The notes: a model not told the origin generated them from the sequence alone. A DNA stretch of 64,000 nucleotides from Pseudarthrobacter sp. NamE2 (GCF_005796205.1 NZ_VAHN01000001.1:1-64000), one strand, 5' to 3'. Positions 45,743 through 54,904 are shown, counted from the first letter of the stretch. A program made the numbers and translations.

Positions 45743-46825
45743 GTGGATTCAGCCCGGACCGGTGTGGTGGTGGTAGGTGCGGGCCAGGCCGGACTCTCGG
45801 CGGCCTACCATCTTCAGCGGCGGGGCCTCGCCTTCGAAATCCTCGACGCAGAGCAAGGCCCGGGTGGTGCATGGCGGCACCGGTGGAAGAGCCTGCGTAT
45901 GGCCACCGTCAACGGCATCAGCGACCTCCCCGGCATCGCGAAACCCGCCGTCGACCCGCGCGAACCGAGTTCCGGGTTCCTCACCCGGTATTTCCGGGAC
46001 TACGAGGAGGAACTGGGTTTGTCCGTCCGCCGTCCCGTCAAGGTGCATGCCGTCAGCCGGGAGGACAGCAACCCTGCCGGCATGCTGAGGATCTCCACGT
46101 CTGCCGGAACCTGGACCGCACGGGCCGTGATCAACGCCACCGGCACCTGGACACGCCCGTTCTGGCCCATTTATCCGGGCCAATCCACCTTCCGTGGCCG
46201 GCAGCTCCACGTCGCCAACTACGTCGCCGCCGAAGAATTCATCGGCCGGCACGTCATTGTTGTGGGCGGCGGGATCTCGGCCGTTGGGCTGCTGGATGAA
46301 ATATCGCAGGTGACCACCACCAGCTGGTTCACCCGGCGGGAACCCGTTTGGCGCGGTACCGAGTTCGACATGCAGGCCGGCCATGACGCGGTCGCGCTGG
46401 TGGAGGAACGTGTCCGGAAGGGCCTGCCGCCACAAAGCGTAGTGTCCGTAACCGGACTGATGTGGACGCCTGCCCTGCGTGCGGCTGCGGCCCGCGGTGC
46501 CCTCGACCGGCAGCCGATGTTCACCGCCATCGAACCCGACGGTGTCCGTCTCGCCGACGGCAACTTCCTGAAGGCGGACGTGATCCTCTGGGCGACGGGC
46601 TTCCGTGCCGAGCTGGAACACCTGGCGCCGCTTCACCTGCGCGGGCCCGGCGGAGGTATCACCATGGACGGGACGCAGGTCGCGGGTGAACCGCGGGTCC
46701 ACCTGGTGGGCTACGGCCCGTCCTCGTCCACCATCGGCGCGAACCGGGCCGGCCGCGCCGCAGTGGCCGCCATCCTGAAACTGCCCGGCATGGCGGTCCC
46801 CGCGGACCCGGTAACGTGGGGCTGA
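45743..46825 (+). CDS. FAD-dependent NAD(P)-binding oxidoreductase (flavin monooxygenase-like)
   Basis: A 360-aa flavoprotein with two dinucleotide-binding folds: FAD-site VVVGAGQAGLSAAYHL (residues 9-24) and NAD(P)-site VIVVGGGISAVGLL (about residue 174). GPGGAWRHRWKSLRMATVNG and the C-terminal WATGFRAELEHL resemble the flavin monooxygenase/CzcO-type group. No membrane segment. The substrate is unknown. GTG 45743 is set by the leaderless -10. It diverges from the Cfa-like gene and is followed closely by a methyltransferase on the same strand. Confidence 0.85.
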   Translation: MDSARTGVVVVGAGQAGLSAAYHLQRRGLAFEILDAEQGPGGAWRHRWKSLRMATVNGISDLPGIAKPAVDPREPSSGFLTRYFRDYEEELGLSVRRPVKVHAVSREDSNPAGMLRISTSAGTWTARAVINATGTWTRPFWPIYPGQSTFRGRQLHVANYVAAEEFIGRHVIVVGGGISAVGLLDEISQVTTTSWFTRREPVWRGTEFDMQAGHDAVALVEERVRKGLPPQSVVSVTGLMWTPALRAAAARGALDRQPMFTAIEPDGVRLADGNFLKADVILWATGFRAELEHLAPLHLRGPGGGITMDGTQVAGEPRVHLVGYGPSSSTIGANRAGRAAVAAILKLPGMAVPADPVTWG

Positions 46826-46884
46826 GCCCCGGGACCAGTAGAAGCGGGCAAGGGGCACGTACGGAAGAAGGCGGCAGGCAGCAG

Positions 46885-48054
46885 GTGGCAGAAAACAGTC
46901 TTGAGGATGTCTTCGCGGTGCTCAGGCGGCGGCCCGACGTGGAAGCCCCCAACCTCCAGGCCTGGGATGCCACGGACCGGTTGCTCCTGGACGCCGCGGC
47001 AGGCATGACGCCGGCCGGCGGCACGCTGGCAGTTATCGGTGACCGCTACGGCGCCCTCACACTGGGCGCGCTGGAAGTGCTCGAACCTGCGGCCGTCCGG
47101 GTGCACCAGGATCTCATCACGGGGGAGCGGGCCCTCCGCCTCAACGCGGACCTTTGGGCTGCCAGGGACGGGAACGACGGCGGAGCGGCCAGGGTGCCGG
47201 CCTTCGAGCAGTTGCCGCTCGGGCGCGGGCTGCTCGCCGACGCGGATGTCCTCCTCCTGCAGCTGCCCAAGACCCTGGCGGAACTGGAGGAAATTGCCGC
47301 CGCCGTTGCCCGGCACGCTCCCGCAGGCATAACAGTGCTTGCCGGCGGCCGGGTGAAGCACATGTCCCTGGGCATGAACGCGGTCCTCGAGCGGTACTTC
47401 CAGTCGGTCCAGCCGCAGTTGGCCCGCCAAAAGTCGCGGATCATCGTCGCCACCGGCCCGAGGGTAAGCCCCGAGCCGGACCGCTTTCCCGTCGTCGAAC
47501 ATCTCGCCGAACTGGACCTGTATGTCGCGGCCCACGGGGCGGTCTTCGCCGGCGCCAAACTGGATATCGGCACCAGGTACCTGCTGACCTTCCTGCCCGC
47601 TATGAAGGCCGCCCGCCACGCCATCGACCTGGGGTGTGGCACCGGGATCCTCGCAGCCATGTACGCGCGGCATTCGCCAGGCTCGGCGGTGACGGCCACG
47701 GACCAGTCCGCTGCCGCCGTCGCATCCGCAACAGCCACCGCCCGCGCGAACGGACTGGAAGCCCGCATCACGGTCCTTCAGGACGATGCACTCAGCACCG
47801 TGGAACCGGGCAGCGCGGACCTGGTCCTGCTCAACCCGCCGTTCCACGTCGGCGCAGGCGTCCATGCAGGCGCAGGGCTCAAGATGATCGAAGCCGCCGG
47901 AAGGGTGCTGGCCCCGGAGGGCGAGCTGTGGACAGTCTTCAACCGCCACCTGCCGTACCTGCCGGCCCTGCAGCGGCACGTAGGTCCAACCGCGGTAGAG
48001 GGCCAAAACCCCAAATTCCTGGTGACGCGGAGCATCAAACGCAATGTCGGGTAA
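46885..48054 (+). CDS. RsmC/RlmG-like class I methyltransferase
   Basis: A roughly 389-aa methyltransferase with an inactive-looking N-terminal Rossmann-like half and an active C-terminal half. The SAM site AIDLGCGTGILAAMYAR (about residue 248) and NPPF (VLLNPPFHVGAG) indicate an N-methyltransferase acting on rRNA guanine, as in RsmC and RlmG; the exact base is not knowable here. The start is uncertain: GTG 46816 overlaps the oxidoreductase by 10 bases and would add 23 low-complexity residues, while GTG 46885 begins the conserved part with a weak GAAGAAG upstream. I chose 46885. Probably co-transcribed with the oxidoreductase. Confidence 0.85.
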   Translation: MAENSLEDVFAVLRRRPDVEAPNLQAWDATDRLLLDAAAGMTPAGGTLAVIGDRYGALTLGALEVLEPAAVRVHQDLITGERALRLNADLWAARDGNDGGAARVPAFEQLPLGRGLLADADVLLLQLPKTLAELEEIAAAVARHAPAGITVLAGGRVKHMSLGMNAVLERYFQSVQPQLARQKSRIIVATGPRVSPEPDRFPVVEHLAELDLYVAAHGAVFAGAKLDIGTRYLLTFLPAMKAARHAIDLGCGTGILAAMYARHSPGSAVTATDQSAAAVASATATARANGLEARITVLQDDALSTVEPGSADLVLLNPPFHVGAGVHAGAGLKMIEAAGRVLAPEGELWTVFNRHLPYLPALQRHVGPTAVEGQNPKFLVTRSIKRNVG

Positions 48055-48168
48055 AGGTATGCGCAAGCCTGGCCGCGCCGGCGTCGTGCCCTATGGGTCT
48101 GGGTGCGCGCGTAACGTACGATTCAAGCAGCACCACAACCACGTGGCCGAAGAAGTTTAGGGGACACC

Positions 48169-49422
48169 GTGACCGAGATCCGCCAAACCTCAACGAGGCG
48201 CGGAACCAACCTGCCCAGGATGGGCGACTTCAACCTCACAGTGATCCTCGATGCCATCCGCCGGACCTCCGGCGGGCTGAGCCGTGTGGAACTCGCACAG
48301 ATCGTGGGCCTGTCCCCGCAGACCATCTCCAACATCTCCCGCCGCCTCCTCGACCAGAACCTGATTGTCGAAGCAGGCAAGGAGGGCAGCGGCCCCGGCA
48401 AACCACGCACCATCCTCCGGCTCAACCCCGGCGGGATGTACGCCCTGGGCGTCCACCTCGATCCCGCCGTCAGCACCTTCGTGGTCCTGGACCTGGTGGG
48501 AGCCGTGGTGCACCACTCGCGGATCAGGACACCCGGAGGGAATGATCCTTCCGCCGTCATCAGGACGATCGCCGGCGAAATCAACCAGCTGGTGGCCGAT
48601 TCCGGCGTGGACCGGGAGAAGATCGCAGGCCTTGGCGTCGCCGCCCCCGGTCCCATCGACCTGGACAACGGAACGGTGGTGGATCCGCCGCTGCTGCCTG
48701 GCTGGGACCGGGTGGAACTGCGTAACGCATTGTCCGACGCCACCGGCTATTCGGTCCTCGTGGACAAGGACGTCACCAGCGCCGCCGTCGCGGAAACCTG
48801 GGCCGGCGGGCCCAGCGGCGCCGGCAGCTTCGTGTTCATGTACATGGGCACCGGCATTGGCTGCGGTATCGTGCTCAACGACGAGGTGGTGCGGGGGACG
48901 TCCGGCAACGCCGGTGAGATCGGCCACATCGTGGTGGACCCGGACGGGCCACCGTGCGATTGCGGGCAGCGCGGCTGCGTGAAATCATCCTGCATTCCCC
49001 AGGTCCTGGTCGCCGAAGCCGAGGTGGCGGGCATCCTGGACGGCTCCCGTTCCGGAAACAGCGGCGCCGAAATCCAGCAAAGCTTCGCCCGGCTCTGCGA
49101 GCTGGCGGACCAGGGGGATGACCGGGCCGCCGCCATCATCGACAAGTCGGCCGTGCTGGTTGCCCGGGCGGTTTCGGTAGTCACCAACGCCCTGGATGTG
49201 GAGCGGGTGGTCTTCGGCGGGCCCTTCTGGAGCGGGATGGCCGAGCGGTTCCTGCGGAAGGTGCCGGCGCTGCTGGACGCCCACAGCGCGGCCCGGCTGA
49301 TCCATCCCATCGAGGTGGTGGGCACCGGCGTCGGCGAAGACGTGGGTGCCATCGGTGCCGCCTCGCTGGTCCTGGAACACACCCTTGCCCCACGTGCGCA
49401 GCGGCTCCTGCTGGAGACCTGA
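48169..49422 (+). CDS. ROK family transcriptional regulator of the adjacent sugar importer
   Basis: A 417-aa ROK regulator with an N-terminal helix-turn-helix (SRVELAQIVGLSPQTISNIS, about residues 38-57) and a sugar-kinase-like domain: VAAPGPIDLDNG, YMGTGIGCGIVL and EIGHIVVD. The zinc motif reads CDCGQRGCVKSS; the usual GCLE is replaced by GCVK, so effector binding may differ. GTG 48169 has AGGGGA at 5-7 nt spacing. The gene directly precedes a solute-binding protein and two permeases on the same strand, so it probably regulates them. Region 48055-48168 holds no gene. Confidence 0.9.
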   Translation: MTEIRQTSTRRGTNLPRMGDFNLTVILDAIRRTSGGLSRVELAQIVGLSPQTISNISRRLLDQNLIVEAGKEGSGPGKPRTILRLNPGGMYALGVHLDPAVSTFVVLDLVGAVVHHSRIRTPGGNDPSAVIRTIAGEINQLVADSGVDREKIAGLGVAAPGPIDLDNGTVVDPPLLPGWDRVELRNALSDATGYSVLVDKDVTSAAVAETWAGGPSGAGSFVFMYMGTGIGCGIVLNDEVVRGTSGNAGEIGHIVVDPDGPPCDCGQRGCVKSSCIPQVLVAEAEVAGILDGSRSGNSGAEIQQSFARLCELADQGDDRAAAIIDKSAVLVARAVSVVTNALDVERVVFGGPFWSGMAERFLRKVPALLDAHSAARLIHPIEVVGTGVGEDVGAIGAASLVLEHTLAPRAQRLLLET

Positions 49423-49539
49423 CCGACGCACCGGCCGGGTGCCTTGCCTGCAACACGGTGCCCATCTAGCATGTGCATATTGCCGCGGCTGGGGCCCGCT
49501 GACAAGGGGGGTCCGCAGCCTTGTACCGAATGGAGCATC

Positions 49540-50889
49540 ATGCACCGGGCCCTGAAGACACTGTCCCTGTTCGCTTCCGCGGTGGTAGTCCTGTCGGCGT
49601 GCTCTCCCGGCACTCCGGACGAGGGGACAAAGACGCTCAAGGTTGCCTACCAGAAGACCGATTCCTTCACTGCCCTGGACACCATGTTCCAGGCCGCAAA
49701 GCAGGAGTTCGAAGCGGCCAACCAGGGCGTCACCGTTGAGCTGCAGCCCATCGAGGGCAACGATGACGACTACGGCACCAAGCTGGCCCTCGCCCTGCGC
49801 TCGCCTTCCACTGCGCCCGACGTGTTCTACGAGGACACGTTCAAGGTGCGCTCCGACGTCGACGCCGGGTACCTCCTGAAGCTTGACCCCCTCCTGGAAG
49901 GCTGGGCGGATTGGGAGAAATACGACGACGCTGCGAAGGCGGCCGGAAAAGCGGACGACGGCGGCACGTATGCGGTGCCGCTGGGGACCGACACCCGGGC
50001 CATTTGGTACAACAAGAAGGTCCTGGCCGCCGCCGGCGTCAGCGACCCCTGGCAGCCGCGCAGCTGGCAGGACATCCTCGACACCGCCAGGAAGATCAAG
50101 ACCAACGACCCGTCCGTCATCCCGTTCAACATGTACGCGGGCAAGGGCACGGGGGAGGGGACTGTCATGCAGGGGTTTTACGAGCTCCTGTACGGCACCG
50201 GCTCCAGCCTCTACGACGAGGAATCGAAGAAATGGGTGGTCGGCTCCGCCGGTTTCCGGGATTCCCTGGCCTTCCTCAGGACTCTTTACGACGAGGGGCT
50301 CGCCGTGACCCCCGCCGAGGCGCTGGACGCGAACGTCTGGAAGAAGGTGTTCGGTGAATGGTTCCCCAACGGGAAACTGGGCGCCACCGTGGAAGGCTCC
50401 TACGCGCCGTCGTTCTGGCAGGAAGGCGGAAGCTACGCATGGCCGGCCTACGAACAGGAGATGGGCGTGGCCCCGTTCCCGACGCAGAACGGCGAGGCTC
50501 CGGGTGCAGTGAGCATGTCCGGCGGCTGGACCCTTGCGGTGGGTGCGGAAACCAAGGATCCGGACCTGGCATTCAAGTTCCTCACCACGGCGATGAACGA
50601 GAAGAACTCCCTCGCCTTCACCGTGGAGAGCTCGCAGATCGCGGTCCGCTCGGATGTGGCCGACGACCCCGGTTACCAGGGCGCCAACCCCTTCGTGAAG
50701 GATGTCTCGGAGCTTGTTTCCGTGACGCGGTACCGCCCGGCAACTTCCGATTATCCCCGCATCTCGGCCGCCGTGCAGGAGGCGACCGAGGCAGTCATCA
50801 CCGGGAGCCGTACGCCGGAGCAGGCCGCCGCCGACTACGACGCGGCCGTCACGGACATTGTGGGTGCCGACAAGACCGTCCGGAAATAG
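49540..50889 (+). CDS. ABC transporter extracellular sugar-binding lipoprotein
   Basis: A 449-aa family 1 solute-binding protein. The signal peptide ends in the lipobox VVLSAC (Cys about residue 20), so it is anchored outside the membrane. LKVAYQKTDSFTALDTMFQ opens the mature fold; VPLGTDTRAIWYNKKVLAAAG and PGAVSMSGGWTLAVGAETKDP are typical of oligosaccharide or sugar binders. ATG 49540 has GGAG 4 bases upstream, and the frame upstream to 49444 lacks a signal peptide. First gene of the importer; permeases follow within a few bases. The sugar is not identifiable. Confidence 0.9.
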   Translation: MHRALKTLSLFASAVVVLSACSPGTPDEGTKTLKVAYQKTDSFTALDTMFQAAKQEFEAANQGVTVELQPIEGNDDDYGTKLALALRSPSTAPDVFYEDTFKVRSDVDAGYLLKLDPLLEGWADWEKYDDAAKAAGKADDGGTYAVPLGTDTRAIWYNKKVLAAAGVSDPWQPRSWQDILDTARKIKTNDPSVIPFNMYAGKGTGEGTVMQGFYELLYGTGSSLYDEESKKWVVGSAGFRDSLAFLRTLYDEGLAVTPAEALDANVWKKVFGEWFPNGKLGATVEGSYAPSFWQEGGSYAWPAYEQEMGVAPFPTQNGEAPGAVSMSGGWTLAVGAETKDPDLAFKFLTTAMNEKNSLAFTVESSQIAVRSDVADDPGYQGANPFVKDVSELVSVTRYRPATSDYPRISAAVQEATEAVITGSRTPEQAAADYDAAVTDIVGADKTVRK

Positions 50890-50892
50890 TCT

Positions 50893-51774
50893 GTGCAGCT
50901 TGATCACAGGGCACGGCAGCTGGTCCGCTACCTGCCGGTCCTTCCTGCTGTCCTGCTCCTGCTCGTGTTCCTTGCCGGTCCCGTGGTCTGGGCGTTTCAG
51001 GCATCACTGACCAACGCGGGGCTGACCGGCCGCAGTGCCAGGAACCCGGAATGGGTGGGGCTGGAGAACTACCAGCGGTTGCTGGCTGATCCCGCCTTCC
51101 CGCTCTCCCTTGGGCTTACGGTGCTGTTCGTAGGGGGCTCGGCCGTGATCGGCCAGAACCTGCTGGGCCTTGCGATCGCCCTCCTGATGCGCCGGGCCCG
51201 GCCCGCCGTATCGTCGCTGGCAGGAACCGCCGTGGTGGCCGCATGGGTTCTGCCGGAGATTGTGGCCGCCTTCGCCGCCTACGCGTACTTCAGCAAGGAT
51301 GGAACCTTGAACCAGCTGCTCGGCAGCCTGGGGCTCGGCCGGCCGGAGTGGCTGTACGCCTTCCCGATGGTGGCGGTGATGCTGGCCAACACCTGGCGCG
51401 GCACCGCCTTTTCCATGCTTGTCTACCGGGCCGCACTCAACGACGTCCCCGCCGAAATCTCCGAGGCAGCACAAATGGACGGCGCGCGGGGCTGGCAACG
51501 GCTGCTTTTCATCACCCTTCCCATGATTAGAGGCAGCATCGCTACCAACCTGATGCTTATCACCCTGCAGACCCTGGCCGTATTCACCCTCGTGTGGGTG
51601 ATGACCGCCGGCGGTCCCGCGAACGCCAGCGCCACCCTGCCCGTCCTGGCCTACACGGAGGCCTTCAAGTTCGGCGACATCGGGTACGGGACGGCGGTGG
51701 CGTCCGTGCTCATCCTGATTGGCGCGGTGTTTGGCGCGGTGTACATCCGCCTGCTGAAGGAGCCCCGGCCATGA
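50893..51774 (+). CDS. Sugar ABC transporter permease 1
   Basis: A 293-aa MalF-like permease with about six helices, the first being LPVLPAVLLLLVFLAGPVVWAF. The EAA loop that contacts the ATPase is EISEAAQMDGARGWQRLLFITLPMI. GTG 50893 follows the binding-protein stop by 3 bases, and the gene overlaps the next by 4 bases (ATGA), so the three proteins are translationally linked. Confidence 0.92.
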   Translation: MQLDHRARQLVRYLPVLPAVLLLLVFLAGPVVWAFQASLTNAGLTGRSARNPEWVGLENYQRLLADPAFPLSLGLTVLFVGGSAVIGQNLLGLAIALLMRRARPAVSSLAGTAVVAAWVLPEIVAAFAAYAYFSKDGTLNQLLGSLGLGRPEWLYAFPMVAVMLANTWRGTAFSMLVYRAALNDVPAEISEAAQMDGARGWQRLLFITLPMIRGSIATNLMLITLQTLAVFTLVWVMTAGGPANASATLPVLAYTEAFKFGDIGYGTAVASVLILIGAVFGAVYIRLLKEPRP

Positions 51775-52643
51775 CCGCGCCGGTTCGGACAAGGCGGCCT
51801 GCCGGGGCACCGGTGCTCCGTCCTGAACGGAAGCAGGGAAGCACGGCCGCTGATGCCGCGCTGACGCTGGTGGGTGCGTGTTTCCTGCTGCCCCTGTTGT
51901 GGCTTGTCCTGGGGTCGCTGGATCCGGAAGCGGGCCACGAAACTAGGGTGCCCCGCACGCCGGGCCTGGACAACTTCGCCGCCATCATGACCCCGGAACT
52001 GCTGTTCCAGCCATTGTGGAACAGCCTGGTGCTGTCCGCAGGAACCGGCGCCGTCACGCTGGCGGCCGCCGTGCTGGCCGCCTACCCGCTGTCCCGCTAC
52101 CGCTCCCGGTTCAACACCCCGTTCCTCTATGCCGTCCTGTTCGGCACCTGCCTCCCAGTTACCGCGATCATGGTGCCCGTGTACGGCCTCTTCGTCCAGC
52201 TGGAACTACTGGACTCCATGCCGGCCACGATCTTCTTCATGGCCACCACAACGCTTCCCATGGCCATCTGGATGACCAGGAACTTCATGGACAGCGTGCC
52301 GCTGTCCCTCGAGGAGGCCGCGTGGGTGGACGGGGCTTCAAGAATGGCCGCGCTCCGCACCATCGTGCTGCCGCTGATGCGCCAGGGCTTGGGCGTGGTG
52401 TTCATCTTCGTATTCATCCAGGCGTGGGGAAACTTCTTTGTCCCGTTCGTGCTGCTGCTGTCCGAGGCGCGGCAGCCCGCAGCCGTCTCCATCTACAGCT
52501 TTTTTGGCCAGCACGGAGCAGTTGCGTACGGCCAGCTGGCCGCCTTCTCCATCCTGTATTCACTTCCGGTACTGGCGTTGTACGTCATCGTGTCAAAAGG
52601 TGCCGGAAGCTCTTTCGCCCTGTCCGGAGCGGTGCGGGGATAA
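51771..52643 (+). CDS. Sugar ABC transporter permease 2
   Basis: A 290-aa MalG-like permease with about six helices and the EAA loop SLEEAAWVDGASRMAALRTIVLPLM. The frame is open upstream to 51594, but ATG 51771 in the ATGA overlap follows AAGGAG (51757-51762) and begins MTAPVRTRRPAG. No ATPase gene follows; the importer probably uses a shared MsiK-type ATPase encoded elsewhere. Confidence 0.92.
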   Translation: MTAPVRTRRPAGAPVLRPERKQGSTAADAALTLVGACFLLPLLWLVLGSLDPEAGHETRVPRTPGLDNFAAIMTPELLFQPLWNSLVLSAGTGAVTLAAAVLAAYPLSRYRSRFNTPFLYAVLFGTCLPVTAIMVPVYGLFVQLELLDSMPATIFFMATTTLPMAIWMTRNFMDSVPLSLEEAAWVDGASRMAALRTIVLPLMRQGLGVVFIFVFIQAWGNFFVPFVLLLSEARQPAAVSIYSFFGQHGAVAYGQLAAFSILYSLPVLALYVIVSKGAGSSFALSGAVRG

Positions 52644-52649
52644 CCCCTG

Positions 52650-52853
52650 CTAGTCGATGTCCTCGACCACCACTCCATAGGGGATGCTGTCGTCCAGGTG
52701 GGCCTGGTGTCCCGTGGAGCCGGGGTTGTAGGTGACCCGGACCCCATGCAGTTTGTCCGCCGCGGACTGCATCAGGACCGGCCTCACGGTGCTGACGAAC
52801 ATCTCGTTCTTGTCAGCGAGGAACTCCTTGTAACTGGCTGGAAGCTCGATCAT
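52650..52853 (-). CDS. Small conserved hypothetical protein
   Basis: A 67-aa soluble protein I do not recognise. It opens MIELPASYKEFLADKNEMF and ends in acidic PYGVVVEDID; no membrane segment or known motif. A longer start at 52883 is possible, but ATG 52853 lies exactly 6 bases after TATCCT on the minus strand, the leaderless spacing of other genes here. It converges on permease 2 with 6 bases between the stops and diverges from the MoxR operon. Confidence 0.6.
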   Translation of the reverse strand: MIELPASYKEFLADKNEMFVSTVRPVLMQSAADKLHGVRVTYNPGSTGHQAHLDDSIPYGVVVEDID

Positions 52854-52859
52854 GGCAAA

Positions 52860-52865
52860 AGGATA
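52860..52865 (-). promoter_or_regulatory. -10 box, leaderless start of the 67-aa gene
   Basis: TATCCT on the minus strand ends 6 bases before ATG 52853 and so selects the shorter reading of this gene. Confidence 0.5.
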
Positions 52866-52926
52866 GACCTGCGCGCGTTCCATGGGGAGGGGTCCCCATT
52901 GCCGGGTTCAGGGGCATGGTCTTGGA

Positions 52927-52932
52927 TAGGAT
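52927..52932 (+). promoter_or_regulatory. -10 box of the moxR operon
   Basis: TAGGAT with no good -35; the leader of about 55 nt would contain AGGGGGA before GTG 52993. Confidence 0.4.
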
Positions 52933-52992
52933 GGCGGCGGAGTGCAGCCGTCCGGCGAGCGCGGCCATGAACAGCCACCAGGGGGATTAGAA

Positions 52993-54000
52993 GTGCTTCA
53001 AACCAGTGCGTCCGCAAGGATAGAACCGGCGGAACTGGCGCGGGCGCAGCGGGTGGTGGACAACATCTCCAGGAGCTTCGACGCCAAGGTAGTGGGGCAA
53101 ACCCGGCTTCGCGAATCGCTGCTGGTCGGGCTGCTGACGGGCGGCCACATCTTGCTGGAGAGTGTTCCGGGGCTGGCCAAGACCACCGCAGCGCAGACGG
53201 TGGCAGAGGCCGTCAGCGCCGAGTTCCGCCGTATCCAGTGCACCCCGGACCTGCTGCCGAGCGACATCGTGGGCACCCAGATCTACGACGCGGCCAAGGG
53301 CACGTTCATCACCCGGCTTGGGCCGGTGCACGCGAACATTGTGCTGCTGGACGAGATCAACCGCTCCAGCGCAAAAACCCAAAGCGCCATGCTGGAGGCC
53401 ATGCAGGAACGCCAGACCTCCATTGGCGGCCAGGACTACCGGCTGCCGGCGCCCTTCCTGGTGCTCGCCACCCAAAACCCCATCGAGCAGGAAGGCACGT
53501 ACCAGCTGCCGGAAGCCCAAATGGACCGGTTCATGCTCAAGGATGTGCTGGACTATCCGTCGCCGGCCGAGGAAGTGGAAATCATCCGGCGGATCGACGC
53601 GGGCGTCTTCACCCCCGAGCAGGCACCTGCTGCCGCGGCGTCGCTGGACTCCGTGAAGGAGGTCCAGGACATCGTGCGGCGCGTCTACATTGATCCGGCC
53701 ATCGTCAACTACATCGTGGGACTGGTCTTCGTCACCCGCAACGCCCGGGAGTACATCGACCAGCAGCTGGCCGGATACATCGAATTCGGCGCCAGTCCTC
53801 GCGCCAGCATCGCCTTCACCCAGGCAGCCCGGGCGGTGGCCCTGGTAAGGGGAAGGGACCATGTCATTCCCGAGGACGTCAAGGCCCTGGCCCACCGGGT
53901 ACTCCGCCACCGGCTGATCCTCAACTTCGATGCGGTGGCCGACCAGGTGCCGGTGGAATCGGTGATCGACGCCGTCGTGTCCGCCGTCCAGACTCCCTGA
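52993..54000 (+). CDS. MoxR family AAA+ ATPase
   Basis: A 335-aa AAA+ ATPase of the MoxR type, which acts as a chaperone with von Willebrand (vWA) proteins in assembling or activating targets. Walker A GVPGLAKT appears as ESVPGLAKTTAAQT (about residue 55), Walker B VLLDEINRSS and sensor LVLATQNPIEQEGTYQLPEAQMDRF are intact; the C-terminal lid follows. The frame is open to 52942, but GTG 52993 has AGGGGGA 7 bases upstream. First gene of a six-gene cluster whose later genes overlap. Confidence 0.93.
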   Translation: MLQTSASARIEPAELARAQRVVDNISRSFDAKVVGQTRLRESLLVGLLTGGHILLESVPGLAKTTAAQTVAEAVSAEFRRIQCTPDLLPSDIVGTQIYDAAKGTFITRLGPVHANIVLLDEINRSSAKTQSAMLEAMQERQTSIGGQDYRLPAPFLVLATQNPIEQEGTYQLPEAQMDRFMLKDVLDYPSPAEEVEIIRRIDAGVFTPEQAPAAAASLDSVKEVQDIVRRVYIDPAIVNYIVGLVFVTRNAREYIDQQLAGYIEFGASPRASIAFTQAARAVALVRGRDHVIPEDVKALAHRVLRHRLILNFDAVADQVPVESVIDAVVSAVQTP

Positions 54001-54007
54001 CGCCCGC

Positions 54008-54904
54008 ATGGCCGGCCTCCTCCTGCGCGTGAAGTCGAAAATGGCGATCTTCGCGCACCGCAAGGCCCGCGGCTCGCTCGACGGCGAATACGGTTCGGTG
54101 TTCCGCGGCCGCAGCCTGGACTTCGACGACCTCCGCACCTACGTCCCGGGCGACGAGGTGCGGGATATCGACTGGAAGGCTTCCGCCCGGCACGGTTCGC
54201 CGCTCATCAAACGGTACGTGGCCGTGCGGCGGCAGACCCTGATCCTGCTCACCGACACCGGCCGCAACATGGCCGCCGTTTCCCGCTCGGGAGACACCAA
54301 GCGGGACATCGCCGTCATGGCCTTGGGTGTGATGGGCTACCTTGCCCACCGGCACGGCGACGCGGTCGGCCTGGTCAGCGGGGACTCCGCCGCCACCAGG
54401 ACGGTCCCGGCCAAAGCGGGAGAAGCCCACCTCGAGCGGCTCCTCAGGGTGGTCAACGATGCAGCAGGCCCCGCCGCCGCACCCAGCAGGCTTGAGGACC
54501 AGCTGGACCATGTGGTGCGGACCGTCAAGGGGCGGAACCTGCTGTTCGTCGTCGCAGACGAGCTGGCCGCGGCCCCGGAAATGTCCCGGCTCCTCCGGCG
54601 TCTCCGCGCACAGCATGAAATCCTCTGGCTCACGGTGCGGGACGCGGATCTTGTACCGCCAGACAGCGGTGGAGATAGTGCGGACGCGAACTTCTACAGC
54701 GTGGCCGACTCAACCTTCCTTCCGGCACAGCTGGCACAGTCTCCGGCTGTCCGGGCCGCCTACGCCCAAGCTGTGGCCGAAAGGGATGCGGGCCGCAAAG
54801 CCATGCTCGCGCAGGCGGGCATCACCGAAGGCGAAGTGGAGGGCAGCAGGGACGTGGTCGCCGCACTGTTCACCCTCCTGGAGAGGCACCGACGTGCAGG
54901 CTGA
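54008..54904 (+). CDS. DUF58 domain protein (vWA-like)
   Basis: A 298-aa soluble protein. The DUF58 signature RTYVPGDEVRDIDWKASARHG (about residues 41-61) is clear, followed by a degenerate vWA fold with LILLTDTGRNM in place of DxSxS. These proteins always travel with MoxR and vWA genes; the role is not settled. No transmembrane segment, unlike the usual longer DUF58 proteins. It begins 7 bases after moxR and overlaps the next gene by 11 bases. Confidence 0.9.
   Translation: MAGLLLRVKSKMAIFAHRKARGSLDGEYGSVFRGRSLDFDDLRTYVPGDEVRDIDWKASARHGSPLIKRYVAVRRQTLILLTDTGRNMAAVSRSGDTKRDIAVMALGVMGYLAHRHGDAVGLVSGDSAATRTVPAKAGEAHLERLLRVVNDAAGPAAAPSRLEDQLDHVVRTVKGRNLLFVVADELAAAPEMSRLLRRLRAQHEILWLTVRDADLVPPDSGGDSADANFYSVADSTFLPAQLAQSPAVRAAYAQAVAERDAGRKAMLAQAGITEGEVEGSRDVVAALFTLLERHRRAG

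Noticed and set aside
46816..46884. N-terminal extension of the RsmC-like methyltransferase from GTG 46816
   Set aside because: The 23 extra residues are low-complexity, overlap the previous gene and have no ribosome binding site, though the possibility is not excluded.
48985..50907. 640-codon minus-strand frame opposite the ROK and binding-protein genes
   Set aside because: It crosses two well-supported genes and the intergenic gap without any domain; codon-bias artefact.
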